From the NCBI GenBank assembly GCA_024760545.1, contig CP060501.1, positions 1,339,501 to 1,403,500 of the forward strand: a stretch of 64,000 nucleotides of DNA. Direction: 5' to 3'. Both the position numbers and the translations under genes were made by a program. This DNA comes from Nitrospira sp. (GTDB lineage Bacteria; Nitrospirota; Nitrospiria; Nitrospirales; Nitrospiraceae). Below are positions 1-8,987 of this stretch, one piece after another (the first letter of the stretch is position 1; the number at the start of each line of letters is the position of its first letter). Under the pieces are notes generated by a model, which did not search any database, was not told the DNA's origin, and saw only the letters and a list, made by a program, of their open reading frames with translations.

Positions 1-884
1 TTTCCGGTTGCATCGAGGGGCATTGGGTACAGCTTTTTCACCGGATCGTCATAGACGATCACGCCGGGCATCGCTGCCAGCGCGGCACGCGCCTCGTTTG
101 AATTCAACGGACGTTCCAATTCAACATTGATCGCTTCAGAGTGGCAACGGAGTACGGGAACGCGCACCGTCGTCGCCGTAACCCGAAGGTTCGGTGTACC
201 GAGAATCTTTCGGGTCTCTTTCGCGATCTTGACTTCCTCCGAGCAGTCGCCTCCCTCATTGAACGAGCCGATGTGCGGCAACAGATTGAAGGCGATCTGA
301 TAGGGATAGACCTTGGTCGTGACGTCGCGAAATGCCAGCAAGTCTTTCGTTTGATCCATCAGTTCGTCCATGGCCGCGGTGCCGGTTCCGGACACCGATT
401 GAAAGGTCGTGACCACCACTCGCTTCACCCCCACCGCATCGTGAAGGGGCTTGAGCGCCATAACCAAGGGAGTGGTCGTACAGTTTGGAATCGAGACGAT
501 TCCCCGAGGCATTGAACGTAAGGCTGCGGCATTCACCTCCGGAACCACCAAAGGAACCTGATCATCCATACGGAATACGGCACTATCATCAATCACCGCA
601 ATGCCGGCCGCTCCCAATCGTTGACCGTATTCTTTGCTGATGGCGTCCGTCGCGGAGATAAACGCCAGATCCACCTCATCGAACGACGAGGATTCGGTCA
701 ACTCTTCAACCGTCCACTCCTTACCCTGGCAGGTCATTACCTCGCCGGCCGATCGCTTGGACGAAAAGAGCCTGAGTCCCGCCAGCGGAAATTTCCGTTC
801 TTCCAAGATGTCGAGCGTTTCCTTCCCCACCGCGCCGGTCGCGCCGAGGATTGCCACGATGTATCCGGGTTTCTTCTTGATCAT
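1..884 (-). CDS. asd: Aspartate-semialdehyde dehydrogenase (3' end outside window)
   Basis: NADPH-dependent enzyme that reduces aspartyl phosphate to aspartate semialdehyde, the branch point to lysine/diaminopimelate, threonine and methionine. Reading from the ATG at 884, the N-terminus has the glycine-rich nucleotide-binding stretch (IVAILGATGAVG). Further in is the catalytic-cysteine motif SIPNCTTTPLV, followed by the family's FQSVSGTG stretch. The C-terminus is cut by the window edge, leaving about 295 codons of a family usually near 340. It starts 7 bp after the stop of the NHL-repeat gene, so it is probably the last visible gene of the leuA-cupin-leuB-NHL-asd run. The assignment is firm. 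Confidence 0.95.
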   Translation of the reverse strand, partial: MIKKKPGYIVAILGATGAVGKETLDILEERKFPLAGLRLFSSKRSAGEVMTCQGKEWTVEELTESSSFDEVDLAFISATDAISKEYGQRLGAAGIAVIDDSAVFRMDDQVPLVVPEVNAAALRSMPRGIVSIPNCTTTPLVMALKPLHDAVGVKRVVVTTFQSVSGTGTAAMDELMDQTKDLLAFRDVTTKVYPYQIAFNLLPHIGSFNEGGDCSEEVKIAKETRKILGTPNLRVTATTVRVPVLRCHSEAINVELERPLNSNEARAALAAMPGVIVYDDPVKKLYPMPLDATG

Positions 885-891
885 GAGACGC

Positions 892-2094
892 TTACTCCAA
901 TGCCAACATGCGAATACGATGATTAAAGGTGTCCGCTACCAACAACGTTCCATCGCGACCAGTTGCAATACCGAACGGGTAACATAGACTTGCCTCTCGT
1001 GCGGCTGCCCCATCTCCCGAATAGGCAGGAATTCCAACACCCGCAACACAGAATGCCACCCCATCCGCCGAATCCCATTGCCGGATGAGGTGACTGTCGG
1101 AATCGGTCAGAAAGAGGTTTCCCTGATGATCGACGGCAATTCCCGTTGGGCGCGAAAGACTCGGCGACGGCGGATCCGACGGCGATTCGTACCGATAGGC
1201 TCCGCCATCACCCGCCACAGTGGAAATCAGACCAGATGAGAGTTGAACACATCGGATTCGGCCGTTGAAGGTATCGGCTATGTACAGTCGATCGGCCGCC
1301 AAGGCCAATCCACTGGGACCCGCAAGGGCTGCGTCAACAGCGTGCTGCCCATCTCCGTCGTACGTTGCTGTCCCGGTTCCCGCAACCGTGTGAATCACGC
1401 GAGTCTTAAGGTCTACCACACGCACACGATGATTGCTTTGATCGGCGATATAGAGCCTGCCTCCATCGTCGACGGCCAAGGCCGAGGGTTCATTGAGCGC
1501 AGCGTGATGCGCGGGACCGCCGTCGCCGGAAAAACGAGCCTGACCTGTCCCTGCCAGCGTCGAGATCATCCCGGTTGCCGTTTCCACCATCCGCACACGA
1601 TGATTCATCGTATCGGCGATATAGAGATTCCCCTCCCGGTCCACAGCCACCGCTGTGGGGAAGTTGAGATCCGCGCTCACCGCCGGCCCGCCGTCCCCAC
1701 CATACCGTTGTGAAGTGGGTGCCCCGTTGGTCCAATATCGGACGGTTCCGCTCAAATCCGCCTGCTGTGTAAATCTCTCCGTGGTGGTTCGACCACTATC
1801 AGCGAACGGGTCTTCATCCGTGGGCTGGACACCTGCTTCCCGTCGCACCGGTGCATGGGTCTGATCGTCGCTGGGTCTCCCGGCTACGGTCGAGATGATA
1901 CCGCTGACGCCATCGATTTTTCGAATGACCTGATTTTCTGAATCGGCCACATACACGTGTCCGCGATGATCGATCGTGACGCCTTTGGGTTCATTCAAAC
2001 AGGCCCGATCCGCCGATCCACCGTCTCCCGCAAAACCCGCCTCGCCGTTACCTGCGAGTGTTTTGATCATCCATGTGGAAAGAATGGTTGCCAT
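892..2094 (-). CDS. NHL-repeat beta-propeller protein
   Basis: The 400-residue product is built almost entirely of NHL repeats. The recurring pattern is AxDxxGNLYIADxxNHRVR followed by a linker such as ISTLAGTG or GDGGPA, seen about six times, which predicts a six-bladed beta-propeller. No catalytic motif, signal peptide or membrane segment is evident, so it would be a cytosolic binding or scaffold protein unless the start is wrong. An alternative ATG lies eight codons in, at MIKTLAGNGE. The gene sits 15 bp after leuB and 7 bp before asd, so it is probably cotranscribed with amino-acid biosynthesis genes, but nothing in the sequence gives it a role in that pathway. The function is unknown. 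Confidence 0.85.
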   Translation of the reverse strand: MATILSTWMIKTLAGNGEAGFAGDGGSADRACLNEPKGVTIDHRGHVYVADSENQVIRKIDGVSGIISTVAGRPSDDQTHAPVRREAGVQPTDEDPFADSGRTTTERFTQQADLSGTVRYWTNGAPTSQRYGGDGGPAVSADLNFPTAVAVDREGNLYIADTMNHRVRMVETATGMISTLAGTGQARFSGDGGPAHHAALNEPSALAVDDGGRLYIADQSNHRVRVVDLKTRVIHTVAGTGTATYDGDGQHAVDAALAGPSGLALAADRLYIADTFNGRIRCVQLSSGLISTVAGDGGAYRYESPSDPPSPSLSRPTGIAVDHQGNLFLTDSDSHLIRQWDSADGVAFCVAGVGIPAYSGDGAAAREASLCYPFGIATGRDGTLLVADTFNHRIRMLALE

Positions 2095-2109
2095 AGATCA
2101 GGCCGCTGA

Positions 2110-3186
2110 CTAGTTCAGATTTCTCACGATGGCCTCGCCCATCTCGACGGTCCCCACGATCCGCGCTCCGGGGCTCTGAATATCTTTCGTGCGATACCCG
2201 AGGTCGAGCGTTTTCACAATGGCTTGCTCGATGGCTTCAGCCTCTTTTTCAAGGTGAAATGCGTACGACAACATCATCGCAGCCGAGGCAATCGTGGCGA
2301 TAGGATTGGCGATATTCTTGCCTGCAATGTCAGGGGCGCTCCCATGAATCGGCTCGAAGAGCCCGACTTTCGCCCCGATGCTGGCTGACGGCAACATGCC
2401 GATCGAACCGGTCAGCATCGCTGCTTCATCGCTGAGAATGTCCCCGAACATGTTATTGCAGAGGAGCACGTCGAACTGTCGAGGGTTCCGCACCAGCTGC
2501 ATGGCGGCGTTATCGACGTAGATATGCCCCAGTTCAACATCCGGATAGGACGCGTGGACGTCGATGACGACCTTTCGCCACAGCTCCGAGGATTCCAACA
2601 CGTTCGCCTTATCGACCGAGGTCACCTTCTTGCGCCGTTTCCGCGCCGCTTCGAATGCGACCTTGGCGATGCGCCGAACTTCCTCCGTGGAATAGACCTC
2701 CGTATTGAATCCCCGTTCTTCGCCATTGGGCAGCTTTTCAATGCCCTTGGGTTTGCCGAAGTAGATTCCCCCGGTGAGTTCGCGAATCACGAGGATGTCG
2801 ATCCCCTCGACAACCTCACGCTTCAACGTGGACGCATCCACCAGATTGGAGTACAGCTTCGCCGGCCTCAAGTTGGCATAGAGCCCTAAGGCCTCTCGGA
2901 TTCCGAGCAGCGCGCGTTCTGGCCGCAGGCTGTACTCTAACCCTTCCCACTTGGGGCCACCGACGGCTCCCAGCAAGACCGCATCACTCTGCTTCGCGAG
3001 CGCCAATGTATCCTTCGGCAGCGGAACTCCGGCCTTATCGATCGCTTGACCGCCGATATCAGCCGCGGCAAATTCGAACGAATGCCCATATTTATCCGCG
3101 ATGACCTTGAGAACCTTCACAGCTTCAGGAACGATCTCGCGTCCGACGCCGTCACCGGCCAGCACTGCAATCTTGGCCTTCACCAT
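2110..3186 (-). CDS. leuB: 3-isopropylmalate dehydrogenase
   Basis: Oxidatively decarboxylates 3-isopropylmalate to 2-oxoisocaproate in leucine biosynthesis, using NAD+ and a divalent metal. The product is 358 residues, normal for the family. It starts with [16 protein letters not shown], contains the substrate-binding [10 protein letters not shown] segment and has the metal and NAD-binding region [12 protein letters not shown] with [14 protein letters not shown]. An AAAGGAG Shine-Dalgarno precedes the ATG. It follows leuA and a cupin gene on the same strand. leuC and leuD are not in the window, so the pathway is split across loci. The assignment is firm. Confidence 0.97.
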   Translation of the reverse strand: MVKAKIAVLAGDGVGREIVPEAVKVLKVIADKYGHSFEFAAADIGGQAIDKAGVPLPKDTLALAKQSDAVLLGAVGGPKWEGLEYSLRPERALLGIREALGLYANLRPAKLYSNLVDASTLKREVVEGIDILVIRELTGGIYFGKPKGIEKLPNGEERGFNTEVYSTEEVRRIAKVAFEAARKRRKKVTSVDKANVLESSELWRKVVIDVHASYPDVELGHIYVDNAAMQLVRNPRQFDVLLCNNMFGDILSDEAAMLTGSIGMLPSASIGAKVGLFEPIHGSAPDIAGKNIANPIATIASAAMMLSYAFHLEKEAEAIEQAIVKTLDLGYRTKDIQSPGARIVGTVEMGEAIVRNLN

Positions 3187-3217
3187 TGCTCCTTTCGATC
3201 TTCAATCCGCCCATGGT

Positions 3218-3580
3218 CTATTCCAACACGCGTTCATCTTCAACTCGCCAGGCCGGATCCACGAAACACAAGAATTCGATATCCGTCGTGCCGGTATTTT
3301 CGAGAAACTGTTGCCCTCCAGGGGGAACATAGACCGTCGTCCCGGCTTCGACCGGCGTGACGTGGTCATCGATCGTCAATCGGCCACAGCCCGATATGAA
3401 ATAATAGACCTCGGACGACGCCAAAACATGTCGCTTCGATCGTTGACCGGAAGGGAGAGTGCCGTGGGCAAGACTATAATTCAGCTTGAGCTGATGCTTT
3501 GCCGGGTGAAAAATCTCCCGCAAGCGAGTATGGTCGCCGGCTAGAAACTCGGGGCGATCCGCCAGCGTGACTTTGAACAC
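3218..3580 (-). CDS. Small single-domain cupin protein
   Basis: Product of about 120 residues with one conserved cupin barrel. Motif 1 is in the segment HVLASSEVYYFISGCGRLTI and motif 2 in VYVPPGGQQFLENTG. Histidines and glutamate typical of metal binding are partly present, so it may bind a metal and a small ligand, but the reaction cannot be read from sequence. The start is uncertain. I chose the GTG at 3580, which lies about 8 nt after a GAGGGGG ribosome-binding site; a TTG two codons upstream is also in frame but too close to that site. It lies between leuA and leuB, so it is likely part of the leucine operon. Confidence 0.8.
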   Translation of the reverse strand: MFKVTLADRPEFLAGDHTRLREIFHPAKHQLKLNYSLAHGTLPSGQRSKRHVLASSEVYYFISGCGRLTIDDHVTPVEAGTTVYVPPGGQQFLENTGTTDIEFLCFVDPAWRVEDERVLE

Positions 3581-3646
3581 GGACAAGCCCCCTCAACCTC
3601 AACACGCTAAGTCACGGAAATTGAGACTGTATCGTGGAGAGCGCCG

Positions 3647-5194
3647 TCAAATCAAGTTCACCTTCTGTTCCCCTTGAGCCTGCTTGGTCGCCAGATAGGC
3701 CAGCTTGTTCAATGCGCTTAAATAGGCCCGGGCAGAGGCCGTGATGATATCGGTATCGGCCCCGTGGCCCGTCACCGTCCGGCCGTCTTCCTGAACCCGC
3801 ACCGACACTTCGCCTTGCGCATCGGTCCCACCGGTAATGGCTTTCACGACATACATCAGTAACTTGCTCTTGGTCTGCGTCATCGCGGCAATGGTGCGAT
3901 AGACGGCGTCCACCGGCCCATCGCCTGTGCCGGTTTGAGCGATGGACTTCCCATCGATCTCCAGTTCGACCGTGGCCGTTGGGACCTGGTCCGTTCCGCT
4001 CGAGACGTGAAATGTTTTGAGCGCAATACGGTCGGCCATCTTCGACAACTCTTCCGAGACAATGACTTCGAGATCTTCCTCGAAAATCTCCTTCTTTTGG
4101 TCGGCGAGTTTCTTAAATCGCTCGAACGCGTGGTTGATCTCTTCCTCGCTGAGCGCGTAGCCCAGCTCTTCCAGGCGCTGCCGAAACGCATGACGCCCGG
4201 AGAGCTTGCCCATCACCATCTGGCTCTCGACCAATCCGATCGACTCCGGGCGCATGATTTCGTAGGTCGTCTTCTCTTTGAGCAATCCGTCTTGATGAAT
4301 GCCCGACGTATGGGCAAAGGCATTGGCTCCGACGATCGCCTTATTGGGCTGCACCACCATCCCCGTGATCTTGCTGACCAAGCGGCTGGTTTTCGCGATC
4401 TCTTCGGTTCTAATCCCGGTATCGGCTTGGTAGAAATCTCTCCTGGTCCGCAGGCCCATGACGATTTCTTCCAAAGAGGTATTACCCGCGCGCTCGCCGA
4501 TTCCGTTGATCGTGCACTCGACCTGGCCCGCCCCATTGATAATGGCCGACAGGCTATTGGCCACCGCGACACCCAAATCGTTGTGGCAGTGGACGGAAAT
4601 GACGGCTTGTTTCGCGTTAGGGACCTTGTCGCAAATTCCCTTGATCAGTGCGCCGAACTCTTGTGGGACCGCATACCCCACCGTGTCGGGAATATTGACG
4701 GTGCCGGCCCCGGCGGCGATGACCGCCTCGATCACTTCGTAGAGATATGACGGATCCGAACGGCTCGCATCCATCGGTGAAAACTCGACGTCATCGACAT
4801 ACCCACGCGCCAGCCGGACCATCTCCACCGCACGCTGTTTGGCCTGCTCGCGCGTCATCCGAAACTGGTGCTTCAGGTGAATATCCGACGTCGAGAGAAA
4901 GGTATGGATTCGGACCTTCGGCGCCCCTTTGAGCGCCTCCCAAGCCCGGGTGATATCTTCGGGACGGGCCCGCGCCAGGCTGCAGACCGTCGGCCCTTCG
5001 ACCTCCTGCGCAATGCGCCGCACTGCTTCGAAATCCCCGGGCGAGCTATAGGCAAACCCGGCCTCAATAATGTCCACGCCGAGCCGCGCCAGTTGTTTGG
5101 CCACCATGACCTTCTCTTCCACGTTCATGCTGGCGCCGGGCGATTGCTCACCGTCCCTCAGGGTCGTATCGAAAATTCTGATCATGCGTGCCAT
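3647..5194 (-). CDS. leuA: 2-isopropylmalate synthase
   Basis: First committed enzyme of leucine biosynthesis; condenses acetyl-CoA with 2-oxoisovalerate. The 515-residue product has the HMGL-like TIM-barrel start [16 protein letters not shown], the metal-binding [13 protein letters not shown] motif and the [18 protein letters not shown] signature. It ends in an allosteric LeuA-dimer domain ([21 protein letters not shown]), where leucine feedback is expected. The ATG at 5194 has a GGAGGTGA ribosome-binding site. Directly upstream are a 126-bp repeat and then a leucine T-box leader with its terminator, so expression is predicted to respond to uncharged tRNA-Leu. Confidence 0.97.
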   Translation of the reverse strand: MARMIRIFDTTLRDGEQSPGASMNVEEKVMVAKQLARLGVDIIEAGFAYSSPGDFEAVRRIAQEVEGPTVCSLARARPEDITRAWEALKGAPKVRIHTFLSTSDIHLKHQFRMTREQAKQRAVEMVRLARGYVDDVEFSPMDASRSDPSYLYEVIEAVIAAGAGTVNIPDTVGYAVPQEFGALIKGICDKVPNAKQAVISVHCHNDLGVAVANSLSAIINGAGQVECTINGIGERAGNTSLEEIVMGLRTRRDFYQADTGIRTEEIAKTSRLVSKITGMVVQPNKAIVGANAFAHTSGIHQDGLLKEKTTYEIMRPESIGLVESQMVMGKLSGRHAFRQRLEELGYALSEEEINHAFERFKKLADQKKEIFEEDLEVIVSEELSKMADRIALKTFHVSSGTDQVPTATVELEIDGKSIAQTGTGDGPVDAVYRTIAAMTQTKSKLLMYVVKAITGGTDAQGEVSVRVQEDGRTVTGHGADTDIITASARAYLSALNKLAYLATKQAQGEQKVNLI

Positions 5195-5211
5195 GACTCA
5201 CCTCCGATTCA

Positions 5212-5337
5212 CAAGCTGCTCAAAAAGTCCTTCCGGCAAGGCCGCAAGGAGTGAGGACCCCGAGGCGTACGCGTGTTGGTACGCTGAGGGGTTCGAACGA
5301 CTGAGAACGCAGCGGGAAGGCTTTTTCAGCAGCTTGT
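5212..5337 (+). repeat. 126-bp palindrome-ended dispersed repeat, copy A
   Basis: The element is bounded by near-perfect inverted ends, CAAGCTGCTCAAAAAGTCC on the left and its complement-like GGCTTTTTCAGCAGCTTG on the right. The core (AAGGCCGCAAGGAGTGAGG, CGAGGCGTACG, then GAGAACGCAGCGGG) matches copy B at 5544-5669, which has the same length but lies in the opposite orientation. Copy A lies between the T-box terminator and the leuA ribosome-binding site, 17 nt before the start codon. It would therefore form a long hairpin in the leuA mRNA leader. No target-site duplication is visible. It carries no ORF, so it would be a non-autonomous (MITE- or REP-like) element. Confidence 0.85.
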
Positions 5338-5380
5338 AAAACAAAAGCCTTCATCCCATCGCAAACAGGGACGAAGGCTT
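5338..5380 (-). terminator. Intrinsic terminator of the leuA T-box
   Basis: The minus strand reads AAGCCTTCGTCCC, a short loop, GGGATGAAGGCTT, then TTGTTTTA. This GC-containing stem with a T-rich tail begins right after the T-box motif at 5389-5403. The 5' arm can alternatively pair with the T-box region to make the antiterminator, the standard T-box arrangement. Confidence 0.85.
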
Positions 5381-5543
5381 GACGCGCTCCGTGGTACCAC
5401 CCTGATTCAGCCTGAAGATGTTCAGGCCCTTCATTTGCCTCTTACGGAGACAAGACGGAATCTCCTACTTCATGTTCGGAGATTCGGCTCAGAGGCGAGT
5501 TCGGCGACGTTTAGGCTGGTTTGCACCATCCACCAGCTCTCTC

Positions 5544-5669
5544 CAGAATGTTGAAACCGGTTCCCCGCTTCGTTCTCGCATCGTTCAAAGGCTCAACGTA
5601 CATCTACAACCGTACGCCTCGTCTTTTCACTCACTGCGGCCTCGCTGGATAACCGCTTTTAACATTCTG
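5544..5669 (-). repeat. 126-bp dispersed repeat, copy B, inside T-box Stem I
   Basis: Read on the minus strand, the element begins CAGAATGTTAAAAGCGGTT and ends AACCGGTTTCAACATTCTG, so its ends are inverted and can pair. Its core (AGGCCGCAGTGAGTGA, CGAGGCGTACG, TTGAACGATGCGAGAACG) aligns with copy A and with the copy near 63.65 kb. It has exactly the same 126-bp length as copy A. It falls between the 5' strand and the apex of T-box Stem I. Because its ends pair, it could stack out as an extra hairpin without breaking the T-box core. Confidence 0.85.
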
Positions 5670-5748
5670 TTATTCTAGACTGCTCGCGTACTACTCCTCG
5701 TCTTAGCCGTTCATGAGAATTCCAGTTCCTCCCGTCGATTGTTCGCAG

Positions 5749-6555
5749 CTACGGTTTTGACTCGATCGGCGACGGCTCGACTTTCCCAATGTTCCTTTTT
5801 CCGCCGGCCGGGGCAACCAGCCAAAATACTTTTTCAGCCGGCCCCATCAATGCGTAACCGGCAAAGATGACAAATAACATAACCGCCGGCCAAGCTGCCA
5901 CCATCATCAGTGTGAGAATACCCCAAACCAGATAGGTAATCTGCCGGTGGCCTTTAAATTTCAGCTCCTTAAAGCTTCGATACTTGATCGTGCTGACCAT
6001 CAAGAACGAGAGGGCCAGCGTCATAAGCAGCACCACGATTGGCCGGGTCTCTGCTCCCATCTTCAGGAGGTAGTGATCAAAGACCACCAGAGAAGCGACG
6101 ACTCCGGCAGCCGCAGGAATAGCCAACCCGGTAAAATATTTGCCGTCAGACAAGGCGACCGTGGAGTTGAATCGCGCCAACCGCACGGCTCCCATGGCAA
6201 CGTAGGCGAACATAACCGCCACGCCAAATGTACCCTGTCCGCTCAACGCCCATGAATAGATCAGCAGACCCGGTGCGACACCGAACGAGACCACATCGGA
6301 CAGCGAATCGTACTCCAGACCGAATTGGCTCGTACTGTTGGTCAGGCGGGCCGATTTCCCGTCCAAGACGTCAAAAATCATCGCGACGAGGATTGCAATC
6401 GCCGCCTCCAAGTAGTTCGCGTTGAAGACGGACAGTATCGCGAAGATTCCGCAAAACAAATTACCGGTCGTGAAAAGATTGGGGATGAGATGCATGGCGG
6501 CTTTCCGCCGCTTCCCCTCTTTCCCGAACGAATTCCTGAAGCCTGCCGTTTTCAT
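5749..6555 (-). CDS. pssA: CDP-diacylglycerol-serine O-phosphatidyltransferase
   Basis: Integral membrane enzyme that makes phosphatidylserine from CDP-diacylglycerol and serine. The CDP-alcohol phosphotransferase signature DGKSARLTNSTSQFGLEYDSLSD is present with its conserved aspartates (DG..AR..G...D...D), surrounded by several hydrophobic helices. The start ATG overlaps the stop of psd by 4 bp (ATGA), so the two genes are translationally coupled and encode consecutive steps towards phosphatidylethanolamine. The family's more usual N-terminus would begin at an internal ATG (MHLIPNLFTTGNLF, codon 21); I kept the coupled start. The assignment is firm. Confidence 0.94.
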   Translation of the reverse strand: MKTAGFRNSFGKEGKRRKAAMHLIPNLFTTGNLFCGIFAILSVFNANYLEAAIAILVAMIFDVLDGKSARLTNSTSQFGLEYDSLSDVVSFGVAPGLLIYSWALSGQGTFGVAVMFAYVAMGAVRLARFNSTVALSDGKYFTGLAIPAAAGVVASLVVFDHYLLKMGAETRPIVVLLMTLALSFLMVSTIKYRSFKELKFKGHRQITYLVWGILTLMMVAAWPAVMLFVIFAGYALMGPAEKVFWLVAPAGGKRNIGKVEPSPIESKP

Positions 6556-7202
6556 GGCAATTCTCCTAGGATAGTTTCGCCACCCTTTACCCGTTGCCCG
6601 ACAGCCACCCGAAACGTGGTACCGATCGGGAGAAAGGTATCCATGCGCGACCCAAAACGGATCAACCCATACCGCTCACCTCGGACAGCCTGATCCCGTG
6701 GCGAGACCCAACACACAATGCGCCGGGCGATCAATCCGGCCACTTGCACGCACAAGACCTTGATGCCTTCAGGTGTCTTGATCATCAAGGCATTCTGTTC
6801 GTTCATGAACGTGGCTTCCGGCTTACTGGCCACCATGAAAAGGCCCGGTTGATACTGCACATTTTCGATCACGCCGTCACAGGGCATCCGATTGATGTGG
6901 ACGTCGAACACATTCAAAAAGATCGTGACCCTGACGCTGCGCTCTTTCAGGTATCTCGGCTCAAACTCTTCCTCGATCGCAATCACTTTTCCGTCACCGG
7001 GAGCGACCACAAGATTCGGACCTTGTGGGATAACTCTGTCCGGATTGCGAAAAAACCAGGCACAGAACAGCGTCGCAACGGCACCGACAAACGCGACGAC
7101 CGGCCAACCCAGCAATCCCGTCAACAGTGTAACGCCGGCGGGAACCGCAATGAAGGGAATTCCTTCTTTGGCAAAGGGAACGCCGACCGCACGATCTGCC
7201 AC
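6552..7202 (-). CDS. psd: Phosphatidylserine decarboxylase proenzyme (short type)
   Basis: Converts phosphatidylserine to phosphatidylethanolamine using a self-made pyruvoyl group. The 216-residue protein is the short archaeal-type form. It has an N-terminal membrane hairpin (about residues 15-50), the APGDGK motif, the DVHINRMPCDG motif and the RFGSRMD self-cleavage site, where the serine becomes the pyruvoyl group of the alpha chain. The start is a GTG preceded by GAGGTAA. It is coupled to pssA by a 4-bp overlap and lies downstream of ilvC, so phospholipid genes appear embedded in a branched-chain amino-acid run. Confidence 0.94.
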   Translation of the reverse strand: MADRAVGVPFAKEGIPFIAVPAGVTLLTGLLGWPVVAFVGAVATLFCAWFFRNPDRVIPQGPNLVVAPGDGKVIAIEEEFEPRYLKERSVRVTIFLNVFDVHINRMPCDGVIENVQYQPGLFMVASKPEATFMNEQNALMIKTPEGIKVLCVQVAGLIARRIVCWVSPRDQAVRGERYGLIRFGSRMDTFLPIGTTFRVAVGQRVKGGETILGELP

Positions 7203-7329
7203 GGAGTTACCTCAGTCTATGAAGGATGCCACGCCTCTCCGAAGAACTAAGGTCGCAGGGGAAAGGCGAGACGTATATGATCATTGTACGTCAAATCGTT
7301 GAACGATGCGAGACCAGAACCGGCAGTCC

Positions 7330-8379
<1,050 letters not shown>

Positions 8380-8390
8380 TCAGCAGGACG

Positions 8391-8909
8391 TTACTCGCGG
8401 GCCACTTTCTTCGTCTGGACCGCCGCAGATCGGACCGGTTCTCGTGCGACGGCCACCCGGCCGGTGCGTACCAAATCCTTGATTCCAAGAGGTTGTAATA
8501 AGTTGATGATCGCTTCGATTTTCTTGGGATCTCCGGAGACTTCGATCGTGTAGGTACTCGGCGTCGAATCGATCACGTTCGCCCGAAAGATATCCACGAT
8601 TCTGAGCGCCTCGGCCCGATCCTCATCCTTTGTATGGACCTTGATGATCGCGGTCTCTCGTGAGACAAACTCCGTCTCATTCAAGTCCACGACTTTGATC
8701 ACGTCGATGAGTTTATTCAACTGCTTCACGATCTGCTCGATGATCCGTTCATCACCCGTGGTCACAATCGTCATCTGCGACATGGACGGATCAAGCGTCG
8801 GCGCAACCGACAAACTTTCAATATTGAACCCCCGACCGCTGAATAGCCCCGCGACCCTTGACAGAACCCCGAACTTATTTTCAACCGTTACCGAGATGAT
8901 ATGTTCCAT
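8391..8909 (-). CDS. ilvN: Acetolactate synthase small (regulatory) subunit
   Basis: Regulatory subunit that binds valine and activates the IlvB catalytic subunit. The N-terminal ACT domain is clear (ISVTVENKFGVLSRVAGLFSGRGFNIESL), followed by the ALS small-subunit C-terminal domain. The ATG at 8909 gives the usual family start MEHIISV; an in-frame extension to 8954 is possible but encodes residues foreign to the family. The gap to ilvB upstream is about 80 nt. The basic tail after VRTGRVAVARE is a short lineage-specific extension. Confidence 0.93.
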   Translation of the reverse strand: MEHIISVTVENKFGVLSRVAGLFSGRGFNIESLSVAPTLDPSMSQMTIVTTGDERIIEQIVKQLNKLIDVIKVVDLNETEFVSRETAIIKVHTKDEDRAEALRIVDIFRANVIDSTPSTYTIEVSGDPKKIEAIINLLQPLGIKDLVRTGRVAVAREPVRSAAVQTKKVARE

Positions 8910-8987
8910 CTTTTTCAGTGCTGAGACTCGAGTACCGAGAGCTGAGCCGACCACCCAACACTAAGCACCCACCACTCAGACCTTCCT

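Larger units (their letters stand above)
5338..5705 (-). ncRNA. Leucine T-box riboswitch leader of leuA, interrupted by a repeat
   Basis: On the minus strand the leader has the T-box landmarks in order. The 5' Stem I strand GAGGAGTAGTA is near 5688-5698. The Stem I apex AGAGAGCTGGTGGATGGTG follows from about 5543. Next is the specifier segment CGAACTCGCC, whose CTC leucine codon is at 5497-5499. The T-box motif AGGGTGGTACCACGG is at 5389-5403, and an intrinsic terminator follows. The TGGT of the T-box motif would pair with an NCCA end carrying discriminator A. The leader precedes leuA, as the leucine specifier predicts. A 126-bp repeat (5544-5669) is lodged between the two halves of Stem I, and removing it restores ordinary T-box spacing. 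Whether the switch still works cannot be told from sequence. Confidence 0.88.

Noticed and set aside
3935-4750. A 271-codon plus-strand open frame inside leuA
   Set aside because: leuA on the minus strand has all the family motifs. The antisense frame is low in structure and has no signal for translation.
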